A stretch of DNA of 46,485 nucleotides from Nemertoderma westbladi (Eukaryota > Xenacoelomorpha > Nemertodermatida > Nemertodermatidae). Within the stretch, counting starts at the first letter, position 1, and each line of letters opens with the position of its first letter. Made by a program: the position numbers and the translations under genes. Location of the stretch: positions 1-46,485 of the forward strand of contig JAUCBJ010007380.1 in the NCBI GenBank assembly GCA_032718475.1, written 5' to 3'. Shown piece by piece: positions 11,986 through 21,820 of the stretch. The notes under the pieces are model-generated. The model was not told the DNA's origin and searched no databases. It saw only the letters and a list, made by a program, of their open reading frames with translations.

Positions 11986-12575
11986 CGCAAAATTATACCC
12001 GAAGCAAAATCAACAGTATAACGAGGCTGTTATACTGTACAAGGTTTTAGCTGAAGGTGAATATATCCGTATTTCCCCCTCTAAAACATTGAATAATATG
12101 TTTAATGTTTATCACTTACTTCGAACATTCTGTAGTTTTAAACTTTCTGGTATCAATTGGAGTGCCCACGATGGCTACTGGCTAGGCCCTCCCGTATCCA
12201 AGTTTTTAAGATCATCATTTTCCTTGATTTCCTTATTGATTAATATTGAACATCACTAGTGAGTAATTTTAGTTTATGTTAGCTAGAGCTTTTTAAAGGG
12301 TATTTGGTTTTTGAGAAAACAAAACAATTAAACATTTTTTAGTGTGTTTTTGTATTGATTAATGTTTATAAACATTGGTAGCTATTTTATCTGTTGTTAG
12401 CTACTCATTTTGTCCAGAAATTAAAAAATTAATGGACCGTCGTAGAGACGTCCGGATTTATTTGCAGTATCCGTGGTCCCGAGCATGGGGGCAGGATTCA
12501 TTGATGTATTAATGGAAGTGTCCTCATCTAAAATTAATAGAGACATATTATATTAAGTAAATCTCTCCACTTTAC

Positions 12576-12832
12576 CCTAGTTCCAATTATCTTGTGGTTA
12601 CAGCAGGTGGCAACACGATTATACACTTTGACTTCTCCAACAGGTATCTCTTCACCTAAATCAACCCACCACCAATGAATTGTATCGCCGCATTCCGATG
12701 GCCACAAACAGGTGTGCATACAACTACCCTGGCTCCACTCTCCACTCGCATTGCCATCCACTGCCTTGGCGGAAGAGTCACCACGATACCCAGTGCTTTG
12801 ACCAGTAGGTTGTCCAAGAGCTAGGTTGTATA
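12576..12832 (-). CDS. PAN/F-type lectin gene, exon 4 (start of lectin domain)
   Basis: A 257-bp exon between an acceptor ending in TTTAATGCAG and an excellent donor (AGG then GTAAAGT). It reads 85 codons plus two bases completing a phase-1 codon, and ends in phase 0. The protein opens YNLALGQPTGQSTGY and continues AKAVDGNASGEW, HWWWVDLGEEIPVGEVKVYN, RVATCC and NHKIIGTR. This is the N-terminal half of an F5/8-type C (discoidin/fucolectin) domain: NLAxGxPTxQS start, VDGN, WWxVDLG and the VxVYNR strand. The adjacent Cys pair (TCC) is of the kind seen in F-type lectins. It joins in phase to exon 3 at 18600 and exon 5 at 7850. Confidence 0.88.
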
Positions 12833-13891
12833 CTGCATTAAAGCAAATTTGGGGAATTATTACTATTATTTTTTAACAATTCAATTTATTATGAAGTGTT
12901 CGGAGACTATAAATATATACAGTAATATATGTACACCATGTCCCGTAATATTTTCTGAAGATACGGACCCCCCCCCCCAGATTTTTCTATAAATCTTTAT
13001 CATATTGCTTGAAATTTGAAACACAACTAGTTCCACTCACCGTCGATGTCCCCATGAAGCCGAATTTTCGATTTTGCCTTTAAATTTTTTATAAGCGTTT
13101 TAAAAAAGTGCCTTTTGCGAAATCGCACCCTCCGTATCGTATATTAGCATAAGCATAAACGTCATATTTCTACGAAAAAAATAATATTTCAAAATTTGAT
13201 AAGCTGCGCTTTTTTTCCCTCTCGAGAGCCTTCGTCATTTTGTTTTCTCAGAATTGATCCACTACTAAAGCACTTTCTAACCTGTAAATCATAAAGATGC
13301 CCTTTTGCTCCTAGCCCCTTTGTGCCCCTTTTGAGAATTTGGCTTTAATAAATGTAAACTATTTCACAAAAATTTGTAAATATTCATTTATAGTCAATTA
13401 GGGGGTTATTGCTGCTACTCATTCCTACTGCCTGACTTCCCCAGCTTCTCTTATTAGCTGAGCCTACATACGATCTAAAGCAACACAATTAACATAGTAA
13501 CTAATTGATTCTGATTGGCTGGCCCAGTATTTAGTATAAGCCTAATGTTTAATAAAAGGCTCCGAGGAACATTGTTGGTTGTCTTATTTTTGGAGCAGAA
13601 TAATTCGGTCAAGGAATAACAATCCAATAAATTGAATGCTATATATATTTTAAAGCAATTCGAATGAGATACATTCTCCATGATATTTTTACTGCATTAT
13701 TTTCCTGCCTAATTAATTAATAAATACCATCCGCCCCCCACACCTCCATCCATACCTTATTTTTCTAGATCATTAAAAGATACCTTATTTTTCTAGAATA
13801 AAAATCCCTCTATAAAAAATAATCGACAGGAACTTAACCAGTTTAATCTAATGTCATGAAAAAGAGCACATGTCGCAAATAATCGTTTCAA

Positions 13892-14215
13892 CAGCTTTGA
13901 AAACTTGTAAATACCGTAAATGGCAGATTTCTATCAAGCTATAGCGATTTTGATATGTTGTACCATGCTAAACAAATATGCCATCTGCCACATGCTAAAT
14001 GTTAGCACCTCTGTAACACTAGAGAATTGGAAACGTTTTGTAATCAAATCAGCACCTTTGAAAACCTATAAAAACTGAAAATGGCACAATTCTTTGAAGC
14101 TTCAGCAATTTCGATATTTTGTGCCATGCCAAACAAATGTGCCATGTTCCACATGCTAAAAAGTGGCACTTATGTACTACTAGAACATTCGAAATAATTT
14201 GTTAACGCTTGAGCA
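13892..14215. repeat. degenerate ~161-bp tandem repeat
   Basis: Two diverged units sharing TTTGAAAAC, then GCCATG(C)TAAACAAAT and CCACATGCTAAA in the same order; the TTTG words are 161 bases apart (13896, 14057). A more decayed third unit may follow to about 14400. Confidence 0.6.
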
Positions 14216-14482
14216 CCCTGTTAAATCTAGTGGAACCAGAATCTGCGCTATTCTGCCTGTATTTATTGTGTTTGGCAAATATGCAAATTTTGGCACGTGC
14301 CAGAAATGGCACAAAGGCACGCTTTGAGAATTTGAGACCCGTCTCTGAAGATTCGGCGCTATCGAAAACCCGTATAGGTGAAAAATATTGCACAAACTAT
14401 GAATATTTATCGAAATAATGAATCAAAACAGGGTTTCTAGCCTACTCTGCTAGAAAGTGGTGAGGGGCCGCGCGATGGGACT

Positions 14483-14873
14483 ACTACTACTACTACTAGG
14501 ATCGGCATGCTGCATTGCAGCTGCATTTTTAAGAATGCTGTGCCGGCTTGTCAACAAAATTGCACCGCCACAACTCCCTATCACCCATGACATTTGCTAG
14601 ATCATCCGCATCTTTAAGGCCAGTGTCCTTTAAGATGCGTCTCAAGAAAGTCATGGGCTGTCCACCATGCTTATTCATTCCATGAGGCTGCCAAAGTACA
14701 AGATTATGCACTGGCTGGTCCTCACGGCGAAAGCAATGTCCTGCAAAGCGGAGGCGATTTTGTTCTAGTGTCAAGCTTGGGGGAACCAATGAGACACCTA
14801 CAATGTTATATAGTGTCTGGTTGGAGATGTGTGCATTGTACTTGACACAATGAACCCGGCGTAGCATTCTTGT
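14483..14873 (-). mobile_element. RTE-like retrotransposon, 5'-truncated fragment (copy 1)
   Basis: The minus strand encodes the last about 112 residues of a non-LTR reverse transcriptase protein (MLRRVHCVKYNAH ... NRLRFAGHCFRRE ... NFVDKPAQHS), followed by a very short 3' end and a (TAG)n tail at about 14483-14499. It is about 96% identical in protein to the same region of copy 2 (25422-25764). The 5' break is near 14873. I could not identify a clear target duplication. Confidence 0.85.
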
Positions 14874-15509
14874 GATTCATTCATTGGAATTTTATTATCG
14901 AAGTTGAGAAATGATCATTTAAGTTAACATTTATTGGGATTTTTTTGCATATCGTGATTTTTTGGCTAATTAAACTACCATATTTTTTTAAACTAATAAG
15001 TTTTTCTAAGATCTTCAAAAAACCTTTCAAACGATTATCGTATTTAAGTGAAAAATGTGGGAGTAGTATTTTAAATATTAGTATATTGAATATTTTAATA
15101 TTGAATATTAAAGGGCTCCTAGTACTGTATGTGCTGTGCAGAAGTAATGTTTACAGCAACTGTAGGCTTAGGGATCATATTAGAATACAATGTGTGCAAA
15201 CAGTTTGACTTTGTGTTATTAATAATTGATTTTTTTGTCTGAAAGCTGCTGCCGCCACCTACCGTTTAAAGTTAATCTACATTACTGGAATTATTACGGC
15301 CACGATGGTGAATGAATGCATTGCCAATAGTTTTACCGAACAAATAATTGTTTTTCTTTATAAAGCGTAGTTAAAAGTATTATATATAAACATAAAAAAC
15401 TAATTACTGTAATATTCAAATCGTCCAATTAAATATGTAATTGTACCCGAATAATTTCTGTATCTCGTGTAGTCTGTCAATTTACGGAGGACACTTTATA
15501 TTGGATGGA

Positions 15510-15708
15510 ATGGAATTAAATAGTAACTCTTATAATTGTTGGAAATATATGACATTTAAATGGATTTGTAAGTGGGTGATAATTTTGTTACTTGCAACGA
15601 TATTAGTTATACTTATTCTCCGGAAGTATCCGTATGTGCAAACACCTATAATTTGGGATGTTGTATCACCTACCAGAACACTTGGTGATTCCAGCAATTC
15701 AGATCCGA
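15510..15708 (+). CDS. Gal3ST-family sulfotransferase, exon 1 (membrane anchor)
   Basis: The ATG at 15510 (context GGAATGG) is the first in the frame. The 66 codons encode a short cytoplasmic head with MTFKWICK, a hydrophobic segment at residues 22-38 (WVIILLLATILVILIL) followed by Arg-Lys, and a short luminal stem. This is the type II layout of Golgi sulfotransferases. Two donors in the same phase are possible: after 15708 (CCGA then GTTAAA) or after 15684 (CTTG then GTGATT). Either leaves one base, which the next exon completes. The coordinates use the later donor, giving a 383-residue protein. The gene lies wholly inside intron 3 of the oppositely oriented lectin gene. Confidence 0.7.
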
Positions 15709-16338
15709 GTTAAATTTTGTTCGCTATTTATTGCATTGAAATTTTCATGACTTAAAATTTGCATACTAAGCCTCCCACAATCCAGCAATACACGAACGAT
15801 TTTAATAAATTTTAGTTAGTTTGCTTTTAAATTAGTAAATCTTTATTAAACCTAATTAAACTTTTCAACTAATTAAACTAGAACTTTATTATCCCCAGGT
15901 TTTCATGTTTGCAAATAATATATACACGGTGCTAATTATTCATTCACTTTACGATATTTTTTGGACTAAGAAACAGATTCATAAATGCCATTCAAAATGG
16001 TTTCACTTTGCATCTATTATATTTGGGGTTTCAATTTTTGACATTCAGATATTCAAAGACTATCGGGATGACTTCTTCAAAAATAAAATAATATTATAAC
16101 AATGGCGAGATGATTATTTCCTACACGAGTCGGTGTCTAGTAATTTCAGTTTGACTTTCGTTTTCGCCAGAATGTCACAATGTGACTCATTAATGATATT
16201 GGCGCCAGTGGCTGTGTTTTTAAACCTATATTGCGCAGCATATTGAAATTATATAAGTTAAGAATTCAGGGATCTATTTTTAAACAAACACTTTTTTTCT
16301 AACACCGCAATAACTTATACTCAATTGCATAAAAATAG
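15709..16338 (+). other. intron of the sulfotransferase gene
   Basis: A 630-bp phase-1 intron ending AAAAATAG at 16331-16338, with CTAAC at about 16299 as a possible branch point. The 64-residue frame at 15905-16099 inside it has no recognisable similarity. Confidence 0.6.
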
Positions 16339-17291
16339 TGAATAAAGGCGGAGTTTCAAAACGAGCTGGTTTATATTTCCTGAAAGTTCATAAATGCGCC
16401 AGTGAGTCACTTAGCTGTGTAGTGGCGTGGTACGGAATCAAAAACAGTATGAGTATAGCGATCCCAAAACGAGGTGATCTATATTGGCCACAGAGTTTGA
16501 TTCCAGAGAGTTTGTTACAAAAAAGTTCCGAACCCATAGATGTATTATTCTACCACACTACTTTTAATGGCACCACTGTAGAAGAGATTATGGTAAAAGG
16601 TTCTAAAAAGATTGCTATAATTCGAGATGCTGTAACGCAAACAATATCTTACATAGACCAATTATGTTACGTTCTGACTCCATGTGAAGACATGCGGAAA
16701 AATGGTTTGAATCCCGTGGAAGAATACATTAAAAATCCAGATATATTTACAATCATTTTGTCAAAGAAAAATCAAAAGATGAGAAATCCTATGTTGTTTG
16801 ATTTTGGTTTCGAGATGAATGGAGATGAGGAATTGGAACAGATAGAATCGTCTATTAGATACATTGAGGACCAGTTTGATTTGATTCTCATTCAAGAACA
16901 TTTCAACGAATCTCTGATTCTTCTAAAAGATTTAATGAATTTGGATTACAGTGATATTATTTATATGCCAATAAATCAAAGGATAAATAAAGTTAATACC
17001 ACTGATCTTCAAAAAGAACAAATAGCCGAATTGAGTAAAGCTGACGGGATGATGTACAGATATTTTCTCGATAAATTTAACCAAAGAGTTGATAGTTATG
17101 GTAGGGACAGAATGAAGGCCGAAGTTGCACGTTTTGTACTTGCCCAGGACAATTTCGCAAGGAATTGTGCAGCTTCTGGGTTCTCTGCTGAATTGGAACC
17201 AATGGGACTCTATGATCAATGTAAAGTACTACAGACTTGGAATCCGTCGCTGCTGAAATTATTACGTATCAATTATGGGGACAGACAATGA
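16339..17291 (+). CDS. Gal3ST-family sulfotransferase, exon 2 (catalytic domain)
   Basis: It would transfer sulfate from PAPS to a galactose (or similar) residue of a glycolipid or glycoprotein in the Golgi lumen; this is inferred from the family. Residue numbers are for the joined 383-residue model. The 5'-phosphosulfate loop is at 81-90 (LKVHKCASES, family pattern LKTHKTASST). LFYHTTFN lies near 136-143. The 3'-phosphate segment starts at 161 (IRDAVTQTISY; the family usually has RDPVxxFxS, so Pro is Ala here). The family's C-terminal part follows: FDLILIQEHFNESLILLKDL and YMPINQR. The frame has no ATG before the splice site, only a GTG spanning the acceptor, which is why exon 1 was sought upstream. 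At 383 residues it is shorter than vertebrate Gal3ST enzymes (about 420-490). Confidence 0.88.
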
Positions 17292-17462
17292 ACTATTGGA
17301 AACTTAAACTTTGAAAAGCGACCATAGAAAATCATAATGTCTAGACCACTGTTCTATTGTATATACTCTGTTATTGTTATGTATGTAGAAGTAGTTGAGG
17401 GTTAGAATGGCTAGATGAATGAATTGTATACAATATTTTAATCGAATGCATTTCTTAGGTAT

Positions 17463-18343
17463 TTGGGCTAGAAACAATCGAATAAGGGGTAATTTCTTAT
17501 ATAATTGATATATACCAATATACACCAATAATTGACATTCAATATAACAAGATATCAAGATAACATCAATTATTGGTATATCGTAATATAATTAAAATAT
17601 ATTATGATAATTTCTTATATTGGTTTCTATGGATATAGATTTTCGATCGATTCAAATAAACATTAAATCTCAATCATTTCACACGTGGCTTGTATCAATT
17701 GAAAGCGGAGAGAGTCTTGCGCCTCTTTTGACACTACAATTAAATAAATTCACGACGAGGAAGATTGTTAAAATGCTGTTCAATTGCAAAATCGACAGAT
17801 TTCCTGACGGGTAGGCAGCATCCCCATTTCCTTGCCTACCGGTCAGCGCTTGACTCAGCCCTATCAGCCTATTGCAGTATCTGAGTATTGCAGATTTACT
17901 TCATTAAGTAGGGTTTACCGGTGACTGGTACACATTTTTAATATTCAAGTAGCCTACTGCCAATTATTACTGTATTATAGTACCGGCTGACCGGTATTAA
18001 AAGGTTAATGTTATTTTAAATCTAATAATCTGTAGGCCTTACCGTCAGACCATACTCAAACAGCTTTGAATTCAGTATTGCTGCTGGAAACAACATTATA
18101 TCACCATGAATTTAATTAATTATCTGCAAGACTCTCCGCTTTCAATTAATATAAGCACGTGTGAAATGATTGAGATTTAATATGTATTTGAATCGATGGA
18201 AAATCTCTATCCATAGAAACCAAGATAAAAAATTATCAGAGCACTGCGTAATGACGTCAGATATATAGTGGCCAATCACAACCGATTTTCAAAATTGGAC
18301 CCTACTACTGGACTTACCCCTTATTCGATTGTTTCTAGCCCAA
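17463..18343. mobile_element. foldback/MITE-like element with 30-bp terminal inverted repeats
   Basis: 17463-17492 (TTGGGCTAGAAACAATCGAA onward) is a perfect reverse complement of 18314-18343. A second, longer inverted pair lies inside: about 17605-17720 against 18126-18238, sharing GGTTTCTATGGATA, CTCAATCATTTCACACGTG and GAAAGCGGAGAG. The centre and the gap between the two pairs are not symmetrical. No transposase frame is present and no flanking target duplication is evident. It lies in the lectin intron, immediately 3' of the sulfotransferase gene. Confidence 0.8.
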
Positions 18344-18599
18344 CACTTTTTTCGCGCACCAACCCTATTCAATAAAATTCGAATTATCTATGTCGTTAAT
18401 TCTTAATCGCTATTGAGAAGTTGTACAGTATGACAGCAGAAGGTGTAGTTTTGTAGTAGTGTGTTGTTGAGGAAGGGAAAATGCAGAGGAATGTAACACC
18501 AAAGTTCGATGATTCGTAATTCCTCCATTATCCGTAAGAATTTACAAATAAATCGTAATTTAAATAATTGATTTTAATACATTTTAATACTTTTCTTAC

Positions 18600-18737
18600 C
18601 TTCGCAAGAATGTGTCCCTTCAATTTGAACGTAACCAGCGGCACATCCTACGCATTCTCCTTTCTTGCCTCTTATTATTCCGCAACCATGTCCATTGCCA
18701 TGTATTGGGCAGATACTGCAAGGGTCAACTATGGGAC
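18600..18737 (-). CDS. PAN/F-type lectin gene, exon 3 (EGF-like module)
   Basis: A 138-bp phase 1-1 exon between an acceptor ending TTACAG (first base 18737) and the donor GAAG|GTAAGA (last base 18600). With the base from exon 2 it reads CPIVDPCSICPIHGNGHG, CGIIRGKKGECVGCAAGY and VQIEGTHSCE. The six-to-seven Cys pattern and the GY before the last Cys resemble an EGF-like module, though the spacing is not classical. A symmetrical phase 1-1 exon is the usual form for shuffled extracellular modules. Confidence 0.78.
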
Positions 18738-18995
18738 CTGTAATTGAATAATAACGTCTGTAATAAATAATTAATAAGACAAAAAAATAAATTGTTAAAT
18801 TAATATTAAATGGATGGCCGGTTATATTGCACAATAATGTTCATCCTCGGAAGATTCAGATAAACAATAAATTTATCAGTTCGGATATATTTGATCATTA
18901 TATGTTCTCACTGAGGTGCCAACTTTCTGTCTTATGCTATAAATAATTACTACAAACACTTAGAAGGAAATAAATAAGTATATAGTATATCTTAC

Positions 18996-19283
18996 AGTTG
19001 AATTGGATGTGATCCACCTTGTCAAAAAATACAACGTTATCCCCATGTATAGCGATGATGGTATCAAGATTAGTGTCAGAATCTTCAAAACCCTCGAACC
19101 AACAGGCATTGTTTACAATATTATCTTCATCCCATGCCCAAACAACAGCACTGCATCGGTAGTTGTCCTCGGCACAAACTACCATGCATTCCGTAAACTT
19201 TACAATGTCTGTCTGCTTCTTTAGTTGAACTTCTCCAAGAAATTGGGCGTGACAAGGTGCTGCGAAACTTCCAGCCCATCGCA
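18996..19283 (-). CDS. PAN/F-type lectin gene, exon 2 (second PAN/Apple-like domain)
   Basis: A 288-bp phase 1-1 exon: acceptor ending ATTTTTTAG, first base 19283; donor AACT|GTAAGA, last base 18996. The protein runs RWAGSFAAPCHAQFLGEV, FTECMVVCAEDNYRCSAVVW, NNACWFEGFED and a closing DKVDHIQFN before the shared Cys. The CxxxC ... C ... C arrangement with an aromatic-rich core fits the PAN/Apple fold, which binds protein or carbohydrate ligands. The domain is diverged, so the call is less firm than for exon 1. Confidence 0.75.
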
Positions 19284-19512
19284 CTAAAAAATATTATAAA
19301 TTGGTTAAAAATATTGTCAAAAATTGGTTAAAAATCTGGTCACTAGATAGACAAGAATGTAGATGATTAATATATTGTTGTGGAGGACAAATTTGAAGTT
19401 TCGTGATTCATTCAAATTCTCATTGTAAGTGCGATGCACGTGATGTTTTCATTTGACAAATTCGTTGGTGGAATTATTTAGGTCTATACTAAAAGTTCAA
19501 GTAATATTTAAC

Positions 19513-19819
19513 CTTTGTTCCTGCTGACCCATCGCTTTCCAAGAGTATCGGCTACATCCCAGTTGTTCATATCAGCTACACAATCCTCGCTGTAAAGCTG
19601 ACATATGTCGATAAAACTGAATGATCGGCAGTCTTGGTTATTCAGCTCACAGTCCATACTGCAGTCCTGCACTGATGTTGCTTTAGTTGATACACCATCC
19701 GCAGTTGGAGAACCGGTAGTGCAGACAGTCTGCATGTAGATACCGGCAATCGTTGGAGATATAAGAGTCACAAAGGCAATAAATATGAATATAGCCATCA
19801 TACAATCATTGCAAGGCAT
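19513..19819 (-). CDS. PAN/F-type lectin gene, exon 1 (signal peptide and first PAN/Apple domain)
   Basis: The ATG at 19819 is preceded directly by an in-frame TAA; two further ATGs (19801, 19798) come just before the hydrophobic core (MMAIFIFIAFVTLISPTIAG), which looks like a signal peptide. The mature part has the PAN/Apple signature: VQDCSMDCELNNQDCRSFSF then ICQLYSEDC and a closing TLGKRWVSR. It ends at donor AAAG|GTTAAA with one base carried into exon 2. Summed over exons 1-5 the coding length is 1,197 bp, exactly 398 codons plus stop, with all four junctions in phase. The product is predicted to be secreted; no membrane segment follows in this splice form. Confidence 0.82.
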
Positions 19820-19950
19820 TTATGAATATAGCCTATATTTTTGTTACATTTCAATTCTAAAGAGACGAAAGGAAGAGCCGGATTGGGGTATTTTTAGCCG
19901 CTGCTGTAAATTTTTAAGGGATACTCAACTTTTCTTCACCCGAGTAAGGT

Positions 19951-19974
19951 GGGGGGGGGGGGGGGGGGGGGGGG
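19951..19974. repeat. poly-G run (24)
   Basis: Uninterrupted run of 24 G about 130 bp upstream of the lectin gene's ATG. Confidence 0.95.
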
Positions 19975-20130
19975 ACGATTAAAAAAATATTGCATATTGC
20001 ATATTTTTTATAATTATCTCGTAAACACAGTTACAAGAAATAGCTCAAAGAAATAGCCTGCTATTTTTAATTAAATATTCTGAAGGATATTGACAGAATC
20101 AAGGCGGCTTTTACAAAACGGCTTCTTTGT

Positions 20131-20505
20131 TTGCATAAAAGCGCTACGTCTACTATATCCCTTCACCTTGTTGTGGAGAAACCTTTTGTCATAACTATTC
20201 TAGAACGATACCCACAAATATTCAACCAGGACTTCATTAACAGCTGTCTGCAACTTCGGGAAAAACGTGAAACAAATTTCTTTAATGAAGATTACCAAAA
20301 CGGTCCGGCTATTCCAAACCGATATCGGCCAGACGATATCCAAAGCGACACGGCCAGACAAACCGCCATGTCATTACACGGGCAACTGCCCACTGCTTCC
20401 GTCAGAAGCTGTGCGGTACCAACGCAAAATTTAATGAACTTAACGTTAACTGCCCCAAGCTTTTGGGTCAAGGTTTTGGTTGCAAGGGACCTGTTAGTTG
20501 CCTAG
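20131..20505 (+). other. unassigned 124-codon open frame
   Basis: The frame opens on TTG and has no early ATG. The predicted protein (segments such as KPFVITILERYPQIFNQDF and NFFNEDYQNGPAIPNRY) is mixed in composition and not obviously low complexity, so it could be an exon or an old gene remnant. I recognise no family and found no convincing splice sites. It lies between the lectin gene and the fibrinogen-related gene, on the opposite strand to both. Confidence 0.25.
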
Positions 20506-21790
20506 CAACAGTGAAATTAATTCTAGTTTATTTACTTATTAAATATTCTCCGCTCGGGGTGTATTTAGAGTAAAAAAAACACAGTTGCATTACATTAGTA
20601 ATTGTACATTTGATGGGATATGTTGTTAAGTGTAGTAGTGTTAGAGAGAAGGGTCTAAATTATTTTTGAAATTGAATGGAAAAGTGACCGAAAATTATTA
20701 AAAGTTATTTGAAACTTCTCAAAGCAAGGTAATAATGTAATGAATGTATAAAGCATGGGCAACGATTGAAATTCTTTTACTATATAGAATTAATGTCGGA
20801 ATATGTCAGAATATTATGTCATTTACTGTAGTAATGTAATATCGAACATTTAAAATAACAGTAAAATAGCACATAATATAAACAGCGGTATAGGCCGCAG
20901 GGGCATACCCCACCCCCCCCCCCCCCCCCCCCACCCCCATTAAATACGGGACTGTGCCTTTTGTTAAGGATATATGTAAAATATTAAGAACATAATCACA
21001 AAAGTTTGGTAACAATAAAAGGAATAAGAAGAATCTATCATTGCGACATATAATTCGTTTCCTAGAATCAATAAGCAACTGCATTATTACCATGGAGACA
21101 TATTTATCATAATGCATATCTGTCAATATTGTATTATGTGTGGTCAAGGCTTATGTTACTAATTGTGTTATACAGTAATAGTGCGTTAACTATAGAGGTG
21201 GTGGAGATCCCACCCATATACATACCTGGCATATGGCAGCTGTGGGTACTCTATCTAGGTTAGTAAGATATGAATAAATTATAAGGTACAATGGGTTGCA
21301 GAGTACTAAGTGTTAATGAGGTGCTCTAGTGGAACTTACAGCTCTTTAGGGTAAGATGTTGTAACTAGCAGTACAAACGAGAATTAAAATCATACAGTAT
21401 TTCACGATGCATCGACAATTCCGAGGTTCCCGAGTAGAGAAGTTGCCCATAGTTGCCCATAATGGGCAACCAGCCACTCTACAGATCAGGTCTAGATAGT
21501 AAGAGCCTCAGCTACTAGGTAGTTTACGAACTTGAGTTGTGATTCTGACTGATATTGACGTTGCGGACGATCTTGGTTAACTTTATTCACTGGGAAGTGT
21601 CAATAAAGTCTGTTGCAATGCTTTATTTATTTGTTAAAATAACAGTAAACTAATAGCAGATAAGAAATAGGTTGGTGAGTTCTGGTATGTACTGTGGTGA
21701 GTAGTGTATGATGTGTTCAGAAATTTAAAATTATGAAGCACAAAAATTTAGTAAAAAATTAAGTGTTGCCTCCTGAAAAATAATCAGCGG
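20506..21790. other. intergenic, no gene seen
   Basis: AT-rich sequence with a run of 20 C at 20913-20932 and a small repeat of TTGCCCATA near 21448-21470. No supported gene. Confidence 0.55.
20913..20932. repeat. poly-C run (20)
   Basis: Uninterrupted run of 20 C, flanked by further C-rich sequence to about 20938. Confidence 0.95.
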
Positions 21791-21814
21791 TCTGTCGTTT
21801 ATTCAAATATTTAA

Positions 21815-21820
21815 TTTATT
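21815..21820 (-). terminator. poly(A) signal overlapping the stop of the fibrinogen-related gene
   Basis: On the minus strand the end of the frame reads TGTAAATAAATTAA, so AATAAA overlaps the TAA stop. A second AATAAA follows at 21798-21803. Either would give a very short 3' UTR. Confidence 0.5.

Larger units (their letters stand above)
7851..12575 (-). other. intron 4 of the lectin gene
   Basis: A 4.7 kb intron between phase-0 splice sites. It holds a hAT-like element (8671-10279), two inverted copies of a minisatellite repeat, and a hairpin (10480-10559), each listed separately. Sequence near 7916-7955 matches the reverse complement of about 12057-12100 (core TACGGATATATTC), so the repeat family probably extends that far. 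Confidence 0.75.
12833..18599 (-). other. intron 3 of the lectin gene, hosting a nested gene
   Basis: A 5.8 kb phase-1 intron. It contains a degenerate tandem repeat (13892-14215), a retrotransposon fragment (14483-14873), a complete sulfotransferase gene on the opposite strand (15510-17291) and a foldback element (17463-18343). A run of 11 C lies at 12968-12978. Confidence 0.8.

Noticed and set aside
15905-16099. 64-codon frame inside the sulfotransferase intron
   Set aside because: No similarity, and the flanking splice phases already join exons 1 and 2 without it.
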